A stretch of DNA of 64,000 nucleotides from contig NC_089823.1 in NCBI RefSeq assembly GCF_035046505.1, positions 26,770,388-26,834,387 of the forward strand, in the 5' to 3' direction. The position numbers and the translations under genes are program-made. This document shows positions 24,864 to 36,217 of the stretch, in pieces. The stretch comes from Tiliqua scincoides (Eukaryota > Chordata > Lepidosauria > Squamata > Scincidae). How positions within the stretch are numbered: the first letter of the stretch is position 1; the number at the start of each line of letters is the position of its first letter. Below the pieces are notes generated by a model that made no database searches, had not been told where the DNA came from, and saw nothing but the letters and a program-made list of their open reading frames with translations.

Positions 24864-25031
24864 CAGCAGAGTAGCTCGAGGGGGTGCAAAGCACTAAGTT
24901 TTGCAGGAATACACCTCTGTTTTGCACTCCCCCCCCCCCCGAATGACTCTGAAGGAACGGGGCCACTTGCACACTGCTAGGAGGCTCCCTGCAAATCTTA
25001 GTGCTTTGCACCCCCTCAAGCTATGCTACTG
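24864..25031. mobile_element. hAT-like MITE, relative of 8150-8388
   Basis: Inverted ends cagcagagtagctcgagggg and ccctcaagctatgctactg. The cattgcag/tattgcag flanks agree at 7 of 8 positions. The gtgcaaagcactaagttttg / cttagtgctttgcacccc pair matches the 8.15-kb family. Confidence 0.85.
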
Positions 25032-25536
25032 TATTGCAGCAAGAATAAACAAAATTTTATTTTCAGCCTTCCAACAAATAAGGATTTTCAGCCTTCCAAA
25101 CTCTCTGGTTTACATTTGTAGCGGTCTTTTTTCCTTCACAAAGTAATTAGGATTAAAAAACTGCAGCATCCACAAAGGTTATTAACAATTTCTTTCTAAA
25201 GGGCACACAGAAAGGCCAGTTTAGTATTCTTCTCTCATGCTGAGCTTAGAAGCTGAAGTTGGCTAGAAAATGAATTTTCAGAACCTCTACATATTAATAC
25301 CCACAATATTTATCCTATTGTTTTGATATCTAGATTCCTCCCTAGCAGTCTACAGAAGAACAAAAGCAACTGGTAGCACTTTTGCATTCTAATAAGGAAT
25401 AGTGGAGATCAAATATAACTACAGATAAAAGAAGGAACATTCAGACTGACAAACCACAAAAAGTCACACCTTAGTGCCCATTCTCATATTAAACAGGAAG
25501 ACATTGGGATTTGCCCCAATTACCAGTAAATGTCCA

Positions 25537-26090
25537 TGTTAGAGATAATTGGGCAAAACACAGAGATAGCAGAAGCGCAAACTGGCAGCTGCAGTGTGTG
25601 GTGCTCAGAGCACAGGGAAGAACGCCAAAAAAAGGAGGCAAGACCCAGGGAAGTACCAACACCAGAGTCTATTTACAGGCAGTATTTACAGGTAGAAGGC
25701 AGTTCCAGAAATCAGCAAGCAGAGGCAGTCTAGCAAACAGTCCAAGTAGTCAGTAAATCAGGCATCCATGCAGCAGAGATTCATGCAGCAGCTCACTCCT
25801 ACAACTCACCCAGTGGAGAGTGCTTGTTGGTCATTTATACTCCTGTCAGCCAATGGGAAAGGCCATGACCTCATCACTGAGGAATGTCATTGCATCATCC
25901 TGGGTGGGGATTGCATTAGCTTTTCCCATCTCTCCTTCTTCTGTGCAATGACTCAGCACTTTGCCCTGGTTGGTCCTTGCCCCATTGTCTGACAGGTATG
26001 CTTACATTTGCTTATACACAGCAGCAGTCTCGTAGGCCTGCCTTATCCAGCCACCAAATTGCCTTGCTGTATGGGGCACATACTGTAACA
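25537..26090 (-). mobile_element. Solo LTR, probably Ty3/gypsy-type
   Basis: On the minus strand the 554-bp unit begins TGTTACAG and ends TCTCTAACA. The 5-bp direct repeat gtcca flanks it (25532-25536 and 26091-26095). Within it lie a CCAAT box (cccattggctg in minus orientation), then TATAAATG, then a promoter-proximal region. The 5-bp duplication and TGTTA...TAACA ends fit Ty3/gypsy. No internal region remains; it is a fossil, fairly young judging from exact flanks. Confidence 0.85.
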
Positions 26091-26099
26091 GTCCACAAG

Positions 26100-26440
26100 T
26101 CATTTCTGCCGGGTAATTTGTACCTGGGCCCAGAGTCAGAAACGGGGCCCAGGAGCCAAAGGAGGGGGCCTAGAAATTTCCTGGGATCTTCCACTTTCCA
26201 ATCTCACTGCCCATGTGAGATGCTGACAACACCAGGCAGGCAGGTAGACCTGAGCTATACAATGGAAGATTGGTAGACCTTGGCTCCAAAGACTATTCTG
26301 GTTTTTGCCACTTTCCCCTTTTTTGCCCCCATTCTGCCCACCCCATTGCCACCCCCCACTCTGTTTCACACCCTCCCTCTGTGGGAAGGAGCCCAAAATA
26401 AACTTGATAAAATTCCTCTCAGAGGCCCTGGCTGGGCAGA
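26100..26440. repeat. Interspersed repeat, first of an inverted pair
   Basis: ggtaatttgtacctgggccc ... ataaaattcctctcagaggc pairs in reverse complement with 27300-27690. Probably a DNA transposon; ends and target duplication are not resolved. Confidence 0.6.
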
Positions 26441-27299
26441 AATCAATAGGGAGCCATGGAAAATTCCAGCACTCTGATCATTGTACATGTATGATGCATG
26501 TTTCCATACACAGTAGTTAGTGTATCAAATTCCAGCCAGCACAAAATGGATGGCGTTAAACAAGCTGGAATCAATATTCATTTGGTTTCTTGACAAATTC
26601 AGGCCTACGTCTCACTGTAGTGGGAAACCTTTGCCTGGACTGTACCACTTCAGCACACATGTGAGGACTCGCCTGACTCAATGCCCCTCCATTTATCATC
26701 AGCAAAAATATTCTGCATGTAGAAAAATAGGAAGAAGGCTAGATTAGAATCCTTTGTGCTTTGCTCCTTTGTGCATGGAGTGCGAGGCCACATCTACAGT
26801 TTGAAGTCATACAGCCCTGAACACCGTTTTACCACCTCACTAAGAATTAGGTCTCAGAGTAACATGAAAAGGAATACATATTTCCATGCTGCTTCTGTCT
26901 TTGGTGACTGTTAAGATAAATTTAAAGAGAATATTCATGATGTTGGGGCAGATGTGGAAGACTGTGACAGGATTTTTTTATTTAATGATGTGAGAGCTTT
27001 TCACTCAGAATGTTATTTATACTGAAGTAATTGTAGCACCTTGCTTGGGACAGAACCAATAATGTGTCTTATTCCAACAACCGTGGTGGAAGGAAATTAT
27101 TAAGGATATTTCTGTGCCACTTTTCAAAAAATCATTCTCAAAAGATTTTATGTAGTAAAAGGAATGAAAAGATGTGTCCTTGTTTCAGGGGGGATTGCAC
27201 TAGAAAACGAAACACAAAGCAGGACACACTAGCAACAGCAACTAGAAAAGATGATTTACCATGATCAATGAGACAATTTATCTCTCCTTGCTAAATATA
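26441..27299. other. No gene recognised
   Basis: Spacer between the two inverted repeat copies. No coding signal. Confidence 0.4.
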
Positions 27300-27690
27300 A
27301 AGGAAACCACCCAGGGCCTCTGAGCGGAATTTTATCAGGGGGTACAAAGTTTCTTTTGGGCCCCTTTGCAAAGGGGAGGGGTGAAACAGCGGGGGAGGGT
27401 GGTGATGGGCAAGCAGAACAGGGGCAGGGAGGGGCAAAACAAGGTAGGGGGAGGGTAGAGACACCTGGAAAAATCTTTGGAGCCCAGGTCTACCCACCCA
27501 TGTGGCATCATAGTGTCCCCAGCATCCCATGCAGGCAACAAGTCTGAGTAGACAGGAAAACATAAGATCCCGGGAAATTTCTGGGCCCCCTCCTCTGGTT
27601 TCAGGGCCCCCCTCTGGACCCTGGGCCTGGGTACAAATTACCCCCTTTAACCCCCTCTCCTAGGCCCTGAAGCCACCACTTCAGTAGTAC
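27300..27690. repeat. Interspersed repeat, second of the inverted pair
   Basis: cccagggcctctgagcggaa near the left and gggcctgggtacaaattacc near the right mirror the copy at 26100-26440. The right edge tcctaggccctgaagccacc may be the true terminus. Confidence 0.6.
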
Positions 27691-27962
27691 TGCTGTGTCC
27701 AGTTAACAGGGGTACACAAAAGATCTTCCCCACATCGTCCCTCCCCACAGCAGCCACCCAAAAAGCAGGAAAATTTGCTTGCAAAAAAGAAAAAAACTTT
27801 TCTGCCTGCTGTTATTAGGAACCAAAGTCCTATTTAGACCCATGTGTTAACTTGTTCCAATATGATTATTAAGCCATTGAAAGTCAAATTTATTTCAAGT
27901 AAAATCTGATACATGTCTAGTCAGAAGTTCCATTATCATCAATAGGGTTTACTTCCAGTTAA

Positions 27963-28035
27963 TCCATTTCTGCCCCACATTGTATATATGCAACAGGGAC
28001 CAAATGCGTACACCTGAGTGCCAGACAAAGATGGG
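27963..28035 (-). mobile_element. 73-bp TTAA-flanked (piggyBac-like) MITE, second copy
   Basis: TTAA lies at 27959-27962 and 28036-28039. In reverse complement it aligns along its whole 73-bp length, without gaps, with the copy at 13195-13267 (shared blocks tccctgttgc and agaaatgg). Confidence 0.85.
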
Positions 28036-28416
28036 TTAAGTGGATAGAACTGCAGCCTTCCACTGTTTATCCCTCACATTTTCTGATGAACTTATACAGT
28101 ATGAACTTGTACAAATGATGAACTCAGTTGTTTTTTTGCCTTTGTTTCCCACATATAGGCCATTAGCATGTTTAAATGTGCCCAAGGTAACAGACTCAGG
28201 AGTAATGTTAAACTTGGACTTATCTGTGTACTCAAAGACTAAAAAAAAGCTCTTTCCTCACCTTGGACTAACTGACCACACAAAACCATGATATGGCCAA
28301 AACTTTGGATAAGCAAACCTGAACATAATACACTTGATGCCCAACAAGCACACAGAGATGTTCTGAGGGAAAGGTCAACAAATGTGTGGCTCACCACTCC
28401 TCAGAGCTCCTTATAT

Positions 28417-28538
28417 CAGGCATGGCCAATGTTTCAACTATAGGGCTCCTGGACCTTTAACAATTAGGTTAAGGAAGGACTTTTCTGCACAATTATTAAA
28501 GGTCTAGGAGCACTAAAGTTGAAACATTGGCCACCCTG
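28417..28538. mobile_element. 122-bp hAT-like MITE, long inverted repeats
   Basis: Begins CAGGCATGGCCAATGTTTCA and ends with the inverted TGAAACATTGGCCACCCTG. The inverted repeats are about 45 bp each, so nearly the whole element is a hairpin. The perfect 8-bp duplication ccttatat lies at 28409-28416 and 28539-28546. Confidence 0.95.
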
Positions 28539-28660
28539 CCTTATATGAACAAACTCAGATACAGCGGCAGTCCTGGCTTCTGTGCCACCCCAGGGCATCC
28601 CTAGATATGCAGCCCAGGGCATCCCTAGATATGTGATGACATATCATCACATCACATATC

Positions 28661-29551
28661 AGTGTCAGTAAGTGCAGAGTCATGCACATTGGGGCAAAAA
28701 ATCAAAACTTCACATATAGGCTAATGGGTTCTGAGCTGTCTGTGACAGATCAGGAGAGAGATCTTGGGGGGGGGGGATGGACAAGTGGATGAAAGTGTCG
28801 ACCCAATGTGCGGCGGCAGTGAAGAAGGCCAATTCTATGCTTGGGATCATTAGAAAAGGTATTGAGAACAAAATGGCTAATATTATAATGCCGTTGTACA
28901 AATCAATGGTAAGGCCACACCTGGAGTATTGTGTCCAGTTCTGGTCACTGCATCTCAAAAAAGACATAGTGGAAATGGAAAAGGTGCAAAAGGGAGCGAC
29001 TAAGATGATTACTGGGCTGGGGCACTTTCCTTATGAGGAAAGGCTACGGCATTTGGGCCTCATCAGCCTAGAAAAGAGACACCTGAGGGGGGACATGATT
29101 GAGACATACAAAATTATGCAGGGGATGGACAGAGTGGATAGAGAGATGCACTTTACACTCTCACATAACACCAGAACCAGGGGACATCCACTAAAATTGA
29201 GTGTTGGGAGAGTTAGAACAGACAAAAGAAAATATTTCTTTACTCAGTGTGTGGTCTGTGTAACTCCTTGCCACAAGATGTGGTGATGGCATCTGGCCTG
29301 GGTGCCTTTAAAAGGGGATTGGATAAGTTTCTGGAGGAAAAATTCATTACAGGTTACAAGCCATGATGTGTATGTGCAACCTCCTGATTTTAGACATGGG
29401 CTATGTCAGAATGCCAGATGCAAGGGTAGGCACCAGGATGAGGTTATCTGGTGTGCTTCCTGGGGCATTTGGTGGGCCGCTGTGAGATACAGGAAGCTGG
29501 ACTAGATGGGCCTATGGCCTGATCCAGTGGGGCTGTTCTTATGTTCTTATG
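28661..29551 (+). mobile_element. CR1 LINE, ORF2 C-terminus plus 3' UTR
   Basis: Translation gives KCRVMHIGAKNQNFTYRLMG, then MVRPHLEYCVQFWS, KKDIVEMEKVQKGATKMITG, FPYEERLRHLGLISLEKR and LRGDMIETYKIMQG, the hallmark end of the CR1 reverse transcriptase ORF. The 3' UTR ends gctgttcttatgttcttatg, a short octamer-like repeat. The copy is 5' truncated, the frame is disturbed near a G-run at 28768-28776, and the last block near 29260 is out of frame. Confidence 0.95.
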
Positions 29552-29748
29552 ACATTACCTCAATTATTTCTGGTATTATCAATGTGTTTGCATGCTGCTC
29601 TGGGGGCTGCCTATCCCCTCTACTTTGTTTTTTTTAAGTGGATGAGGTACCCAGACCTTGGATCAGCGTGGAACAGCTCAGATGGTGGCTGCGACCCTTG
29701 CAGCCACCATCTGCGTGTTCGCACACTGCTCCATGGGCCACCCAACGC

Positions 29749-29776
29749 TTCTGCTTTTTTTAAAAAAGCAGAAGCA
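29749..29776. repeat. Perfect small hairpin
   Basis: gcttctgctttttttaaaaa and its complement form an almost perfect 14-base-arm inverted repeat. A similar pair at about 29681-29714 (cagatggtggctgc / gcagccaccatctg) lies just upstream. Confidence 0.7.
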
Positions 29777-29899
29777 GTGAGCAGCCATCAGAGTAGCGCA
29801 GAACCAGGCAGTACAGCTAGAGGGCACCCCTTCCAAGCCGCCCAGGAGCACTTGCATCAGCCGACCCCCACAGGTATGCCAGTGCCCAGATACAGTACT

Positions 29900-30440
29900 T
29901 ACTCAGAATAACTATGAACGAGTAACTTCCAAAACAATCCTTGTGTCTCCTCTGAATTATGTAAAGATGCATAAAATTAGGACCTGTAAAATTCCTGTAG
30001 ATGTACACATTTGCAGCACAGCTATTGTGGGAATAAGTAAAAAGCTCATAGCACAGCTCTGCCATTACAGTTAAATAGGTCTGGCCCTGTAACCTGCTTG
30101 GATTGGCAGCCAGTTGGAAACAGAAACCTTTCTAAACTCTTCGGAAGTGGTGTACAATATGTAAGCAGAGCTTCCCACTGCATGTTATCTTGCTGTGCAA
30201 ACTCTTCTGGGCCCATTTCAGGAATTATATTGTTACAAACCCCAGGAAAAGAATGGTTTGTTTGTGGACAATTTCTAATGATGCACTGATCTGAAACATT
30301 GGTGCTGCCTCTCACCTGTTTTCATCTTCTTGCACTCTCCAGTTCATATAACAATGTAATAATTGTGCATTATTAATGGGCAAAAGTACAGCTGCTGTGT
30401 TTAACTTTTACCCTAATAATGCAATGCCCAAATTCCATGC
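29900..30440. other. No gene recognised
   Basis: Short ORFs only. Confidence 0.4.
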
Positions 30441-30449
30441 AGCAACTGT

Positions 30450-30590
30450 TACCCTGCACATCCCTGATCGTGTCTGATCTTGGAAGCTAAGCAGCGTCAG
30501 GCCTGGTTAGTACTTGGATGGGAGACTGCCTGGGAATACCGGGTGCTGTAGGCTTATACCAGTCTTTGGAGACTGAAGGTTGCCAACCAA
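30450..30590 (+). mobile_element. 5S-rRNA-derived SINE
   Basis: Positions 30450-30555 are a 5S rRNA-like body (ctgatcttggaagctaagca, ggcctggttagtacttggat, gggaataccgggtgctgtag), lacking about the first 13 bases of 5S. The internal Pol III control blocks are recognisable. A tail of about 35 bp follows (30556-30590: ataccagtctttggagactg, then aaggttgccaacc). That tail is the 3' end of the LINE at 31542-32245. It fits the 5S-type SINEs of squamates (recalled as 5S-Sauria), mobilised by a partner LINE. Confidence 0.92.
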
Positions 30591-31541
30591 AATAATGTTG
30601 CTGCATATTTCAACTGTCCCTTCTATTCTTGTTCACTCTGCATTTCCTTTTAAACACTCAAGGAAGTGACAGGAAGTTCAAGCATGACTAGAACATGCGT
30701 TCAAGAGCTTTAGCAGCATTCAAGTGGCACAAAGTCATTCTGTTGTGCTGCTGTTGCCTCATGTACTTTTCCTGGGCAGCTTCCTGCAATTTATCGATGC
30801 ATCCTTTTTGTAATTTGTGTTAAAGTGTTTTCCAGCATGGGGCACTTTTCAAAATGTAGGTTGGTGGTCAACCACGTAACTAGCCCAAGGCTCCTGTTCT
30901 GAAAGGTGATCCTTCCCAACTCTCAGTAAAACAATTGTCACCGCTGCTTAGCTGTGGAGCTTAACTACCAAGACGAGGATAATTACAACGGGAAGAACTT
31001 CTGCTTACTTGTGAAATAATACTCAGCAGGATCATCTTGTCACAGATCTATAAATTAAATACAGCCTGAAAATATTTAATACAAGTACAAGATTTTGCCA
31101 TTCAGTCTGAAATGAAGATTAAATCTAAAATAATTGCCCAATTAGCAGAAGTAATCAAAGAAACAAAGGAAATTACACACCCGGTAGAGGTAAAATGAAC
31201 TCATCATGTGAAATAAGTATTTTAGCAGCAATTAATTTTCTGTAACAATATCTACTTCCTGTCTATGAGCCTCATTTCTGCACAGTATTTTCCTTCATTT
31301 GGTGCTTCAGGATTGACTATAGATAAATGGTTGGAACTTAGAGATGGTATTGATTGGACTAACCATTATTAACCTTGACACAAATTTTGATAGCATTCTG
31401 GTCAATTCTTTTCTGAAAAACCAGCGTGGCTTCTCAGTTCTGCCCAAGTTTTTTTTTGCCAGTATTCCTCAGAAAATAACATCAGAAGTGGCCCAAGAAA
31501 CTCTGGCAGAAATCAATAAATTCAGGTGTTTAGACACTACA
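30591..31541. other. No gene recognised
   Basis: AT-rich. No coding signal or repeat terminus. Confidence 0.4.
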
Positions 31542-32245
31542 ATGTTGGCAACCTTCAGTCTCGGGAGACTATGGTATCGCGCTCTGAAAGGTGGTTCTGG
31601 AACAGCGTCTAGTGTGGCTGAAAAGGCCAATTCGGGAGTGACAATCCCTTCCACACTGAGAGCAAGTGCAGTCTGTCCCTGGTCTGTCTCCCTGGCTATG
31701 GGCCTTCCTTCTTTGCCTCTTTGCCTCAGACTGTTGGCCAAGTGTCTCTTCAAACTGGGAAAGGCCATGCTGCACAGCCTGCCTCCAAGCGGGCCGCTCA
31801 GAGGCCAGGGTTTCCCACTTGTTGAGGTCCACTCCTAAGGCCTTCAGATCCCTCTTGCAGATGTCCTTGTATCGCAGCTGTGGTCTACCTGTAGGGCGCT
31901 TTCCTTGCACGAGTTCTCCATAGAGGAGATCCTTTGGGATCCGGCCATCATCCATTCTCACGACACGACCAAGCCAACGCAGGCATCTCTGTTTCAGCAG
32001 TGCATACATGCTAGGGATTCCAGCACGTTCCAGGACTGTGTTGTTTGGAACTTTGTCCTGCCAGGTGATGCCGAGAATGCGTCGGAGGCAGCGCATGTGG
32101 AAAGCGTTCAGTTTCCTCTCCTGTTGTGAGTGAAGAGTCCATGACTCGCTGCAGTACAGAAGTGTACTCAGGACGCAAGCTCTGTAGACCTGGATCTTGG
32201 TATGTTCCGTCAGCTTCTTGTTGGACCAGACTCTCTGTGCTCAGC
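31542..32245 (-). mobile_element. LINE 3' fragment, same family as 1-2187
   Basis: Minus strand. An open frame reads QERKLNAFHMRCLRRILGIT, then RCLRWLGRVVRMDDGRIPKD, RPTGRPQLRYKDICKRDLKA and a C-terminal zinc-finger-like CTCSQCGRDCHSRIGLFSHTRRC. The 3' tail ends agtctcccgagactgaaggt plus tgccaac. The 5' truncation is near 32245. The frame is open from there to the tail, so this copy is younger or better preserved than the one at the left edge. Confidence 0.93.
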
Positions 32246-34189
32246 AAATTAGTGCTTCTATCTGGTTATATCCTCCAATGTGTGAGGTAGGTTGTTTTTC
32301 CCACTATAGCACTCAAGAATTCAGAACAATTGTGCTTTGCACACAAGTTATCTCAAGACATTCAGAGCAGGCAATACAATGCCTTGCCCTTCACATTCTC
32401 TATCTACCCAACATCTCCAGTGGAGCTTTCTCTGTCCTCCCTTCTGGTACCCATTCATGTATAGGTCCCCACATAGGCAAAAGTTCTATTTTGGCCATTC
32501 AAGAGTTTGGGGTGAGAGGAGAAACAATATACTTGGATATCTCAGCTCCACATATCTGCAACCACACAATTCACAAATGAACTTTCATTTGCAGTCTTCA
32601 CATCAGATCTGTAGTTGGATCATTTGTTACTGTGAGTATGCATGGCCCGTCCATGGATTCCTTCACCAGGTTATCAGCTTTTATCCTGAAAATCTTTCAA
32701 GTTTGCAAGACAGACATGAACATGCAAACAGCCCTTTCATATGATTTTATTTCCTCTTGTTTTGCCTACAAACTTTAAAATCTATTTCACAAAAAATCAT
32801 GTATCTGTTGAAAATGCCAAAAGCAAATAAAAATTAAAGTTTAGGAAATACCTCTGATCAGCACATGTATCTTAAATCAATTTCTTGAGTACTTTTTGGG
32901 GGTTTTAGTAATTGTGAAACATGGCTAAGCACAGAGGAAAGTGCTTATTTCTGGTCATCACTTGCTTAATGACATCACCTCCAGCCCTCTGCAGGCTCCA
33001 TCAATGCTATTCAGCCCACGGCATGAAACAGTTGTGATGAATCAGTACATGTTTTACACTTTTAAAGCTGATCTCTCAAAGAATGAATTTCACATGAAGA
33101 ACTTTGAATATCTCAAATTAATCTTCACATCCAGATCTGAAAGGTGCAAATCCATCTTTCCCAATATACTTCCTACTGGTCTCCCAATGGTTGCATCAGC
33201 AATAATGAAAGTGAGCAAGCACCATACATTAACCAGAAAAGTGGCAAATCCCTTAGCAAGATTACAACTGTGTCCTAGTGAATGTCACCAATACTAAGAT
33301 CCAGTGAGCAAATGGTAATAGATAATACACAAAGGAAGTTATAGGCCACCAAGACTGACAATTTCAATAGGCACCCATTTTTAAGTACCCACGTTTCACA
33401 CATTTGGTTTTCTATTCTTGCTTTTCAAAAGTTTAGAATATGGTTTTTAAAAAATGCAGGGGGTTACTTAAAGATTTCTGATTAAACCTTTATCAAATAA
33501 ATGGACACTAACTGCATTGCCCTGTGAAGAGGTTAGCTATTCAATGGTGAATTGTTGAAATTCATCAAATACCTCATAGGAAACAAACTTTCAGTTAAGG
33601 TGATCTACAGGCCCTTTATGCACCTTTGCATGGCAATTTATACTTGGTCAATAAAACATATGGTACAATTCTGAGTCAGGCTTCAGTCAGAGCAGCTATC
33701 CCTGTGCAAGCTCAGATTGTAGCAAGTGTGCCATAAGGCACATCTGTGATGACCTGTGAGTGGGCTGGGCCAGCACTAAGGCCTGCACCAGCACAGCAGC
33801 ACTGCATCCCATCTCAGTGCTGGTTGGTACAGTAAGGTTGCACCAAGCAGTTCAGGGGGTAGGAGAGGGTTACTGGAGAGCATGTTGGAGGTGTTTGTGG
33901 GTAGGGGGAAGGGTGGATCTGGTGGGATCGGAGGAGCAGATATCTGCTGTATCCGAACCCTCCTCCCAGTTAGCCCGACATTACACCAGGCTTCCTGGAT
34001 TTGCGCCAGCATTATAGCTAGTGCAGATCTGAAAAGTCCCATAGGGCTTACCCCAAGGAGATCTCCAGTCACCTACTGAGCTGCACTAGATGCCATTGTG
34101 GGCCATGTAGTCCCGTTATGCCACTGCAGTTTAAAAAAGGGCTGCACATCTTTACTGTTAAAGGCTAATATTGCAACATGTTCACATGA
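32246..34189. other. Intergenic; one fold-back fragment
   Basis: 33675-34110 resembles part of the roughly 450-bp fold-back family (agtgtgccataaggcac; compare 39175). The rest shows no gene. Confidence 0.4.
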
Positions 34190-34339
34190 AGTATTTTCAC
34201 ATATAAAATTACTCCAATGTGTTTTGGCTCTTCTCCAGATTTCTTAAAAATACAAAAATTTTTGGGCTTCAAACATGCAGAGAAAGAACAGTTAAGTAAA
34301 CTCATTTAACGAAATATATAAAACCTCTGTAATTATTAT

Positions 34340-34345
34340 TTTATT
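34340..34345 (-). terminator. HMGB1: Distal poly(A) signal AATAAA of HMGB1
   Basis: AATAAA on the minus strand within tactaataaaataataatt, a context also found in the human 3' UTR. Cleavage would fall about 10-30 bases further left. Confidence 0.6.
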
Positions 34346-35383
34346 AGTATCAACCAGGAAATCAGATGTTCAGTATTCGCCTGAGGTTATACATAAACAA
34401 ATGCAAATTGAAGTAAGAATCTTAAAAGTCAAAATTGTATAACAAAACAATACTCCATCAAAAAAGTGTGTAAAATTACAAGAATGCTATCTTTAAACAC
34501 TGGCACTTAAGAACCATCATTTTATAGCTAAAGAATTGCCAATCAATTCCCAAATTGGTCTGCAGGTAAATGTGAAGTTAGAATTGCCAGCACTTTTACT
34601 GAAAATGAAAAAGCTTTAACTTTGGTTTTCAAAGCAACCTATATCTTATCAAATCAGAAGTCACTGGAATACCATGTTACACCTCACACCTCAATGAAAA
34701 AGGTATTTTTCCATACAGCTAGTAACTTACAAAATGAGCAAATATCAAGAGTGTGTTATAAAAGACTAACAGAAAAAAAAATACATCTCATCTCATTTTT
34801 AGTTTGAGACAATATAAAATTTTGAAAATGGGCTAAACCTAATATGGTTAGGAAAGCATGAATTTATACAGATCAAACAATGGTACCACTTATAGAAAAC
34901 ATTAGCAAAGTAAAATATTTTCCTGTGGGACATTGACTACCAGAAAAGTTCATGGCATAAAGCCCACAATCATCACTTGACATGGTATCCTAAAAGGATT
35001 ACAGTAATTGAACATTTAATATTACCTGCTTAGGGTACACTCACCTCTGTGTTCAGGTATTTGCAAATACAACTCTCATTACCAGCCAATGGAGTCATAA
35101 ATGTAAATTCCTCACAGATCAAAATGAGAATATATTCTCTCATTGGTCCTCCAAGGACACTAATTTGAAATTTTATTACCTGGAAGTATTCCATGCCACA
35201 GAACTGAATTCTCTACTTCACAACTCTCCAAAACTGGTAAATTTACACAACTCAGTAGAATCTTGTATGTAGCAAAAGCTGAGCAAACAGACTGTCTAAA
35301 AACAGGTTTTAAAAAAAACAAACACAAATGAAAACACGTGGCTTTACATGAAGAAAAAAATGCTTTGCATATGCCTGTAAATC

Positions 35384-35389
35384 TTTATT
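35384..35389 (-). terminator. HMGB1: Proximal poly(A) signal AATAAA of HMGB1
   Basis: aaataaagatttacaggcat on the minus strand, about 655 bases after the stop. HMGB1 is known to use several poly(A) sites; use of this one is inferred. Confidence 0.5.
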
Positions 35390-36043
35390 TACGTTTACCC
35401 TATCATGATTATGTAGGGCACGTAGATCAAAACTCTTAAATGAAAAGACAAAAATTGCAGTTTTGACATGATCCTAAAAGGACATAACATAAAGCAATCA
35501 TGAGCAATCTGGGGAAGGAGAGGGAGGACAAAATATTGACTTTACAAGGGCACCTATTAAAAGGACAACAATACTATTTTAAAAAAAATTGCATTTACTT
35601 AGAAGCAATCAGAATGTCAACAGCTACAATTTTTTTTTTGTAATTACAGAGTGGTATTTAGTTAACAGAACTATTATTTTTTATGATGGAGAGACAACTG
35701 AAGATGAACAACATACTACATCCCCATGTTTAACTAATTTGTGCTGTGCACCAACAAGAAACCTGCTTTCAACTTTCATGCCAATTTACAACCCCCATAC
35801 TGTACTAGGCAAGGTTAGTGGCCACTGAGGTACCACTAAAGGACAGGGCTACCTAAAGACACATTCGGTAGTGTGTTAACTATACAAAAAGAAAAAAGAA
35901 AAAGAAAGAAAAAGACACTGTACAGTTTTAAAAACAAATCTTACACAGCCTTATGTTTCAATTTTTTTCTCTTTAAAAGGAGTGGGTTGTGTACAGGGGG
36001 GTTAAATGCTTTTATAGATAAGAAAAACTGATCTATAAGAGGC

Positions 36044-36217
36044 TTATTCATCATCATCTTCCTCCTCCTCCTCCTCCTCTTCCTCATCTTCTTCCTCCTC
36101 ATCATCTTCATCCTCATCGTCTTCATCCTCCTCCTCCTTTTTCTTGCTTTTCTCAGGTTTAGGTGCTAATTTTTTGGATGCATCAGGCTTTCCCTTAGCT
36201 CGATATGCAGTCATATC
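36044..36217 (-). other. HMGB1: HMGB1 exon 5, coding part with acidic tail
   Basis: The acceptor ends tttccaag; [16 protein letters not shown] begins the last exon. 57 codons then TAA. The acidic tail is encoded by a GAG/GAA/GAT purine tract at about 36047-36136, prone to length change. Confidence 0.95.

Larger units (their letters stand above)
34310..36043 (-). other. HMGB1: HMGB1 3' UTR
   Basis: Directly follows the TAA stop. On the minus strand it contains stretches I recognise from the mammalian HMGB1 mRNA: ccctgtacacaac next to the stop, aactgtacagtgtctttt, agttaacacactaccgaatg, gtacagtatgggggttgtaa and, distally, gaatactgaacatctg next to gatactaataaa. This extreme 3' UTR conservation is a known property of HMGB1. 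It supports a transcript end near 34.31 kb; shorter isoforms probably end near 35.36 kb. Confidence 0.82.

Noticed and set aside
28777-29286. 169-codon ORF as a host gene
   Set aside because: The translation is the CR1 reverse transcriptase C-terminus (PHLEYCVQFWS, LRGDMIETYKIM).
30450-30555. Functional 5S rRNA gene
   Set aside because: The first bases of 5S are missing, there are several substitutions, there is no T-run terminator directly after the 5S end, and a LINE-type tail follows. It is a SINE.
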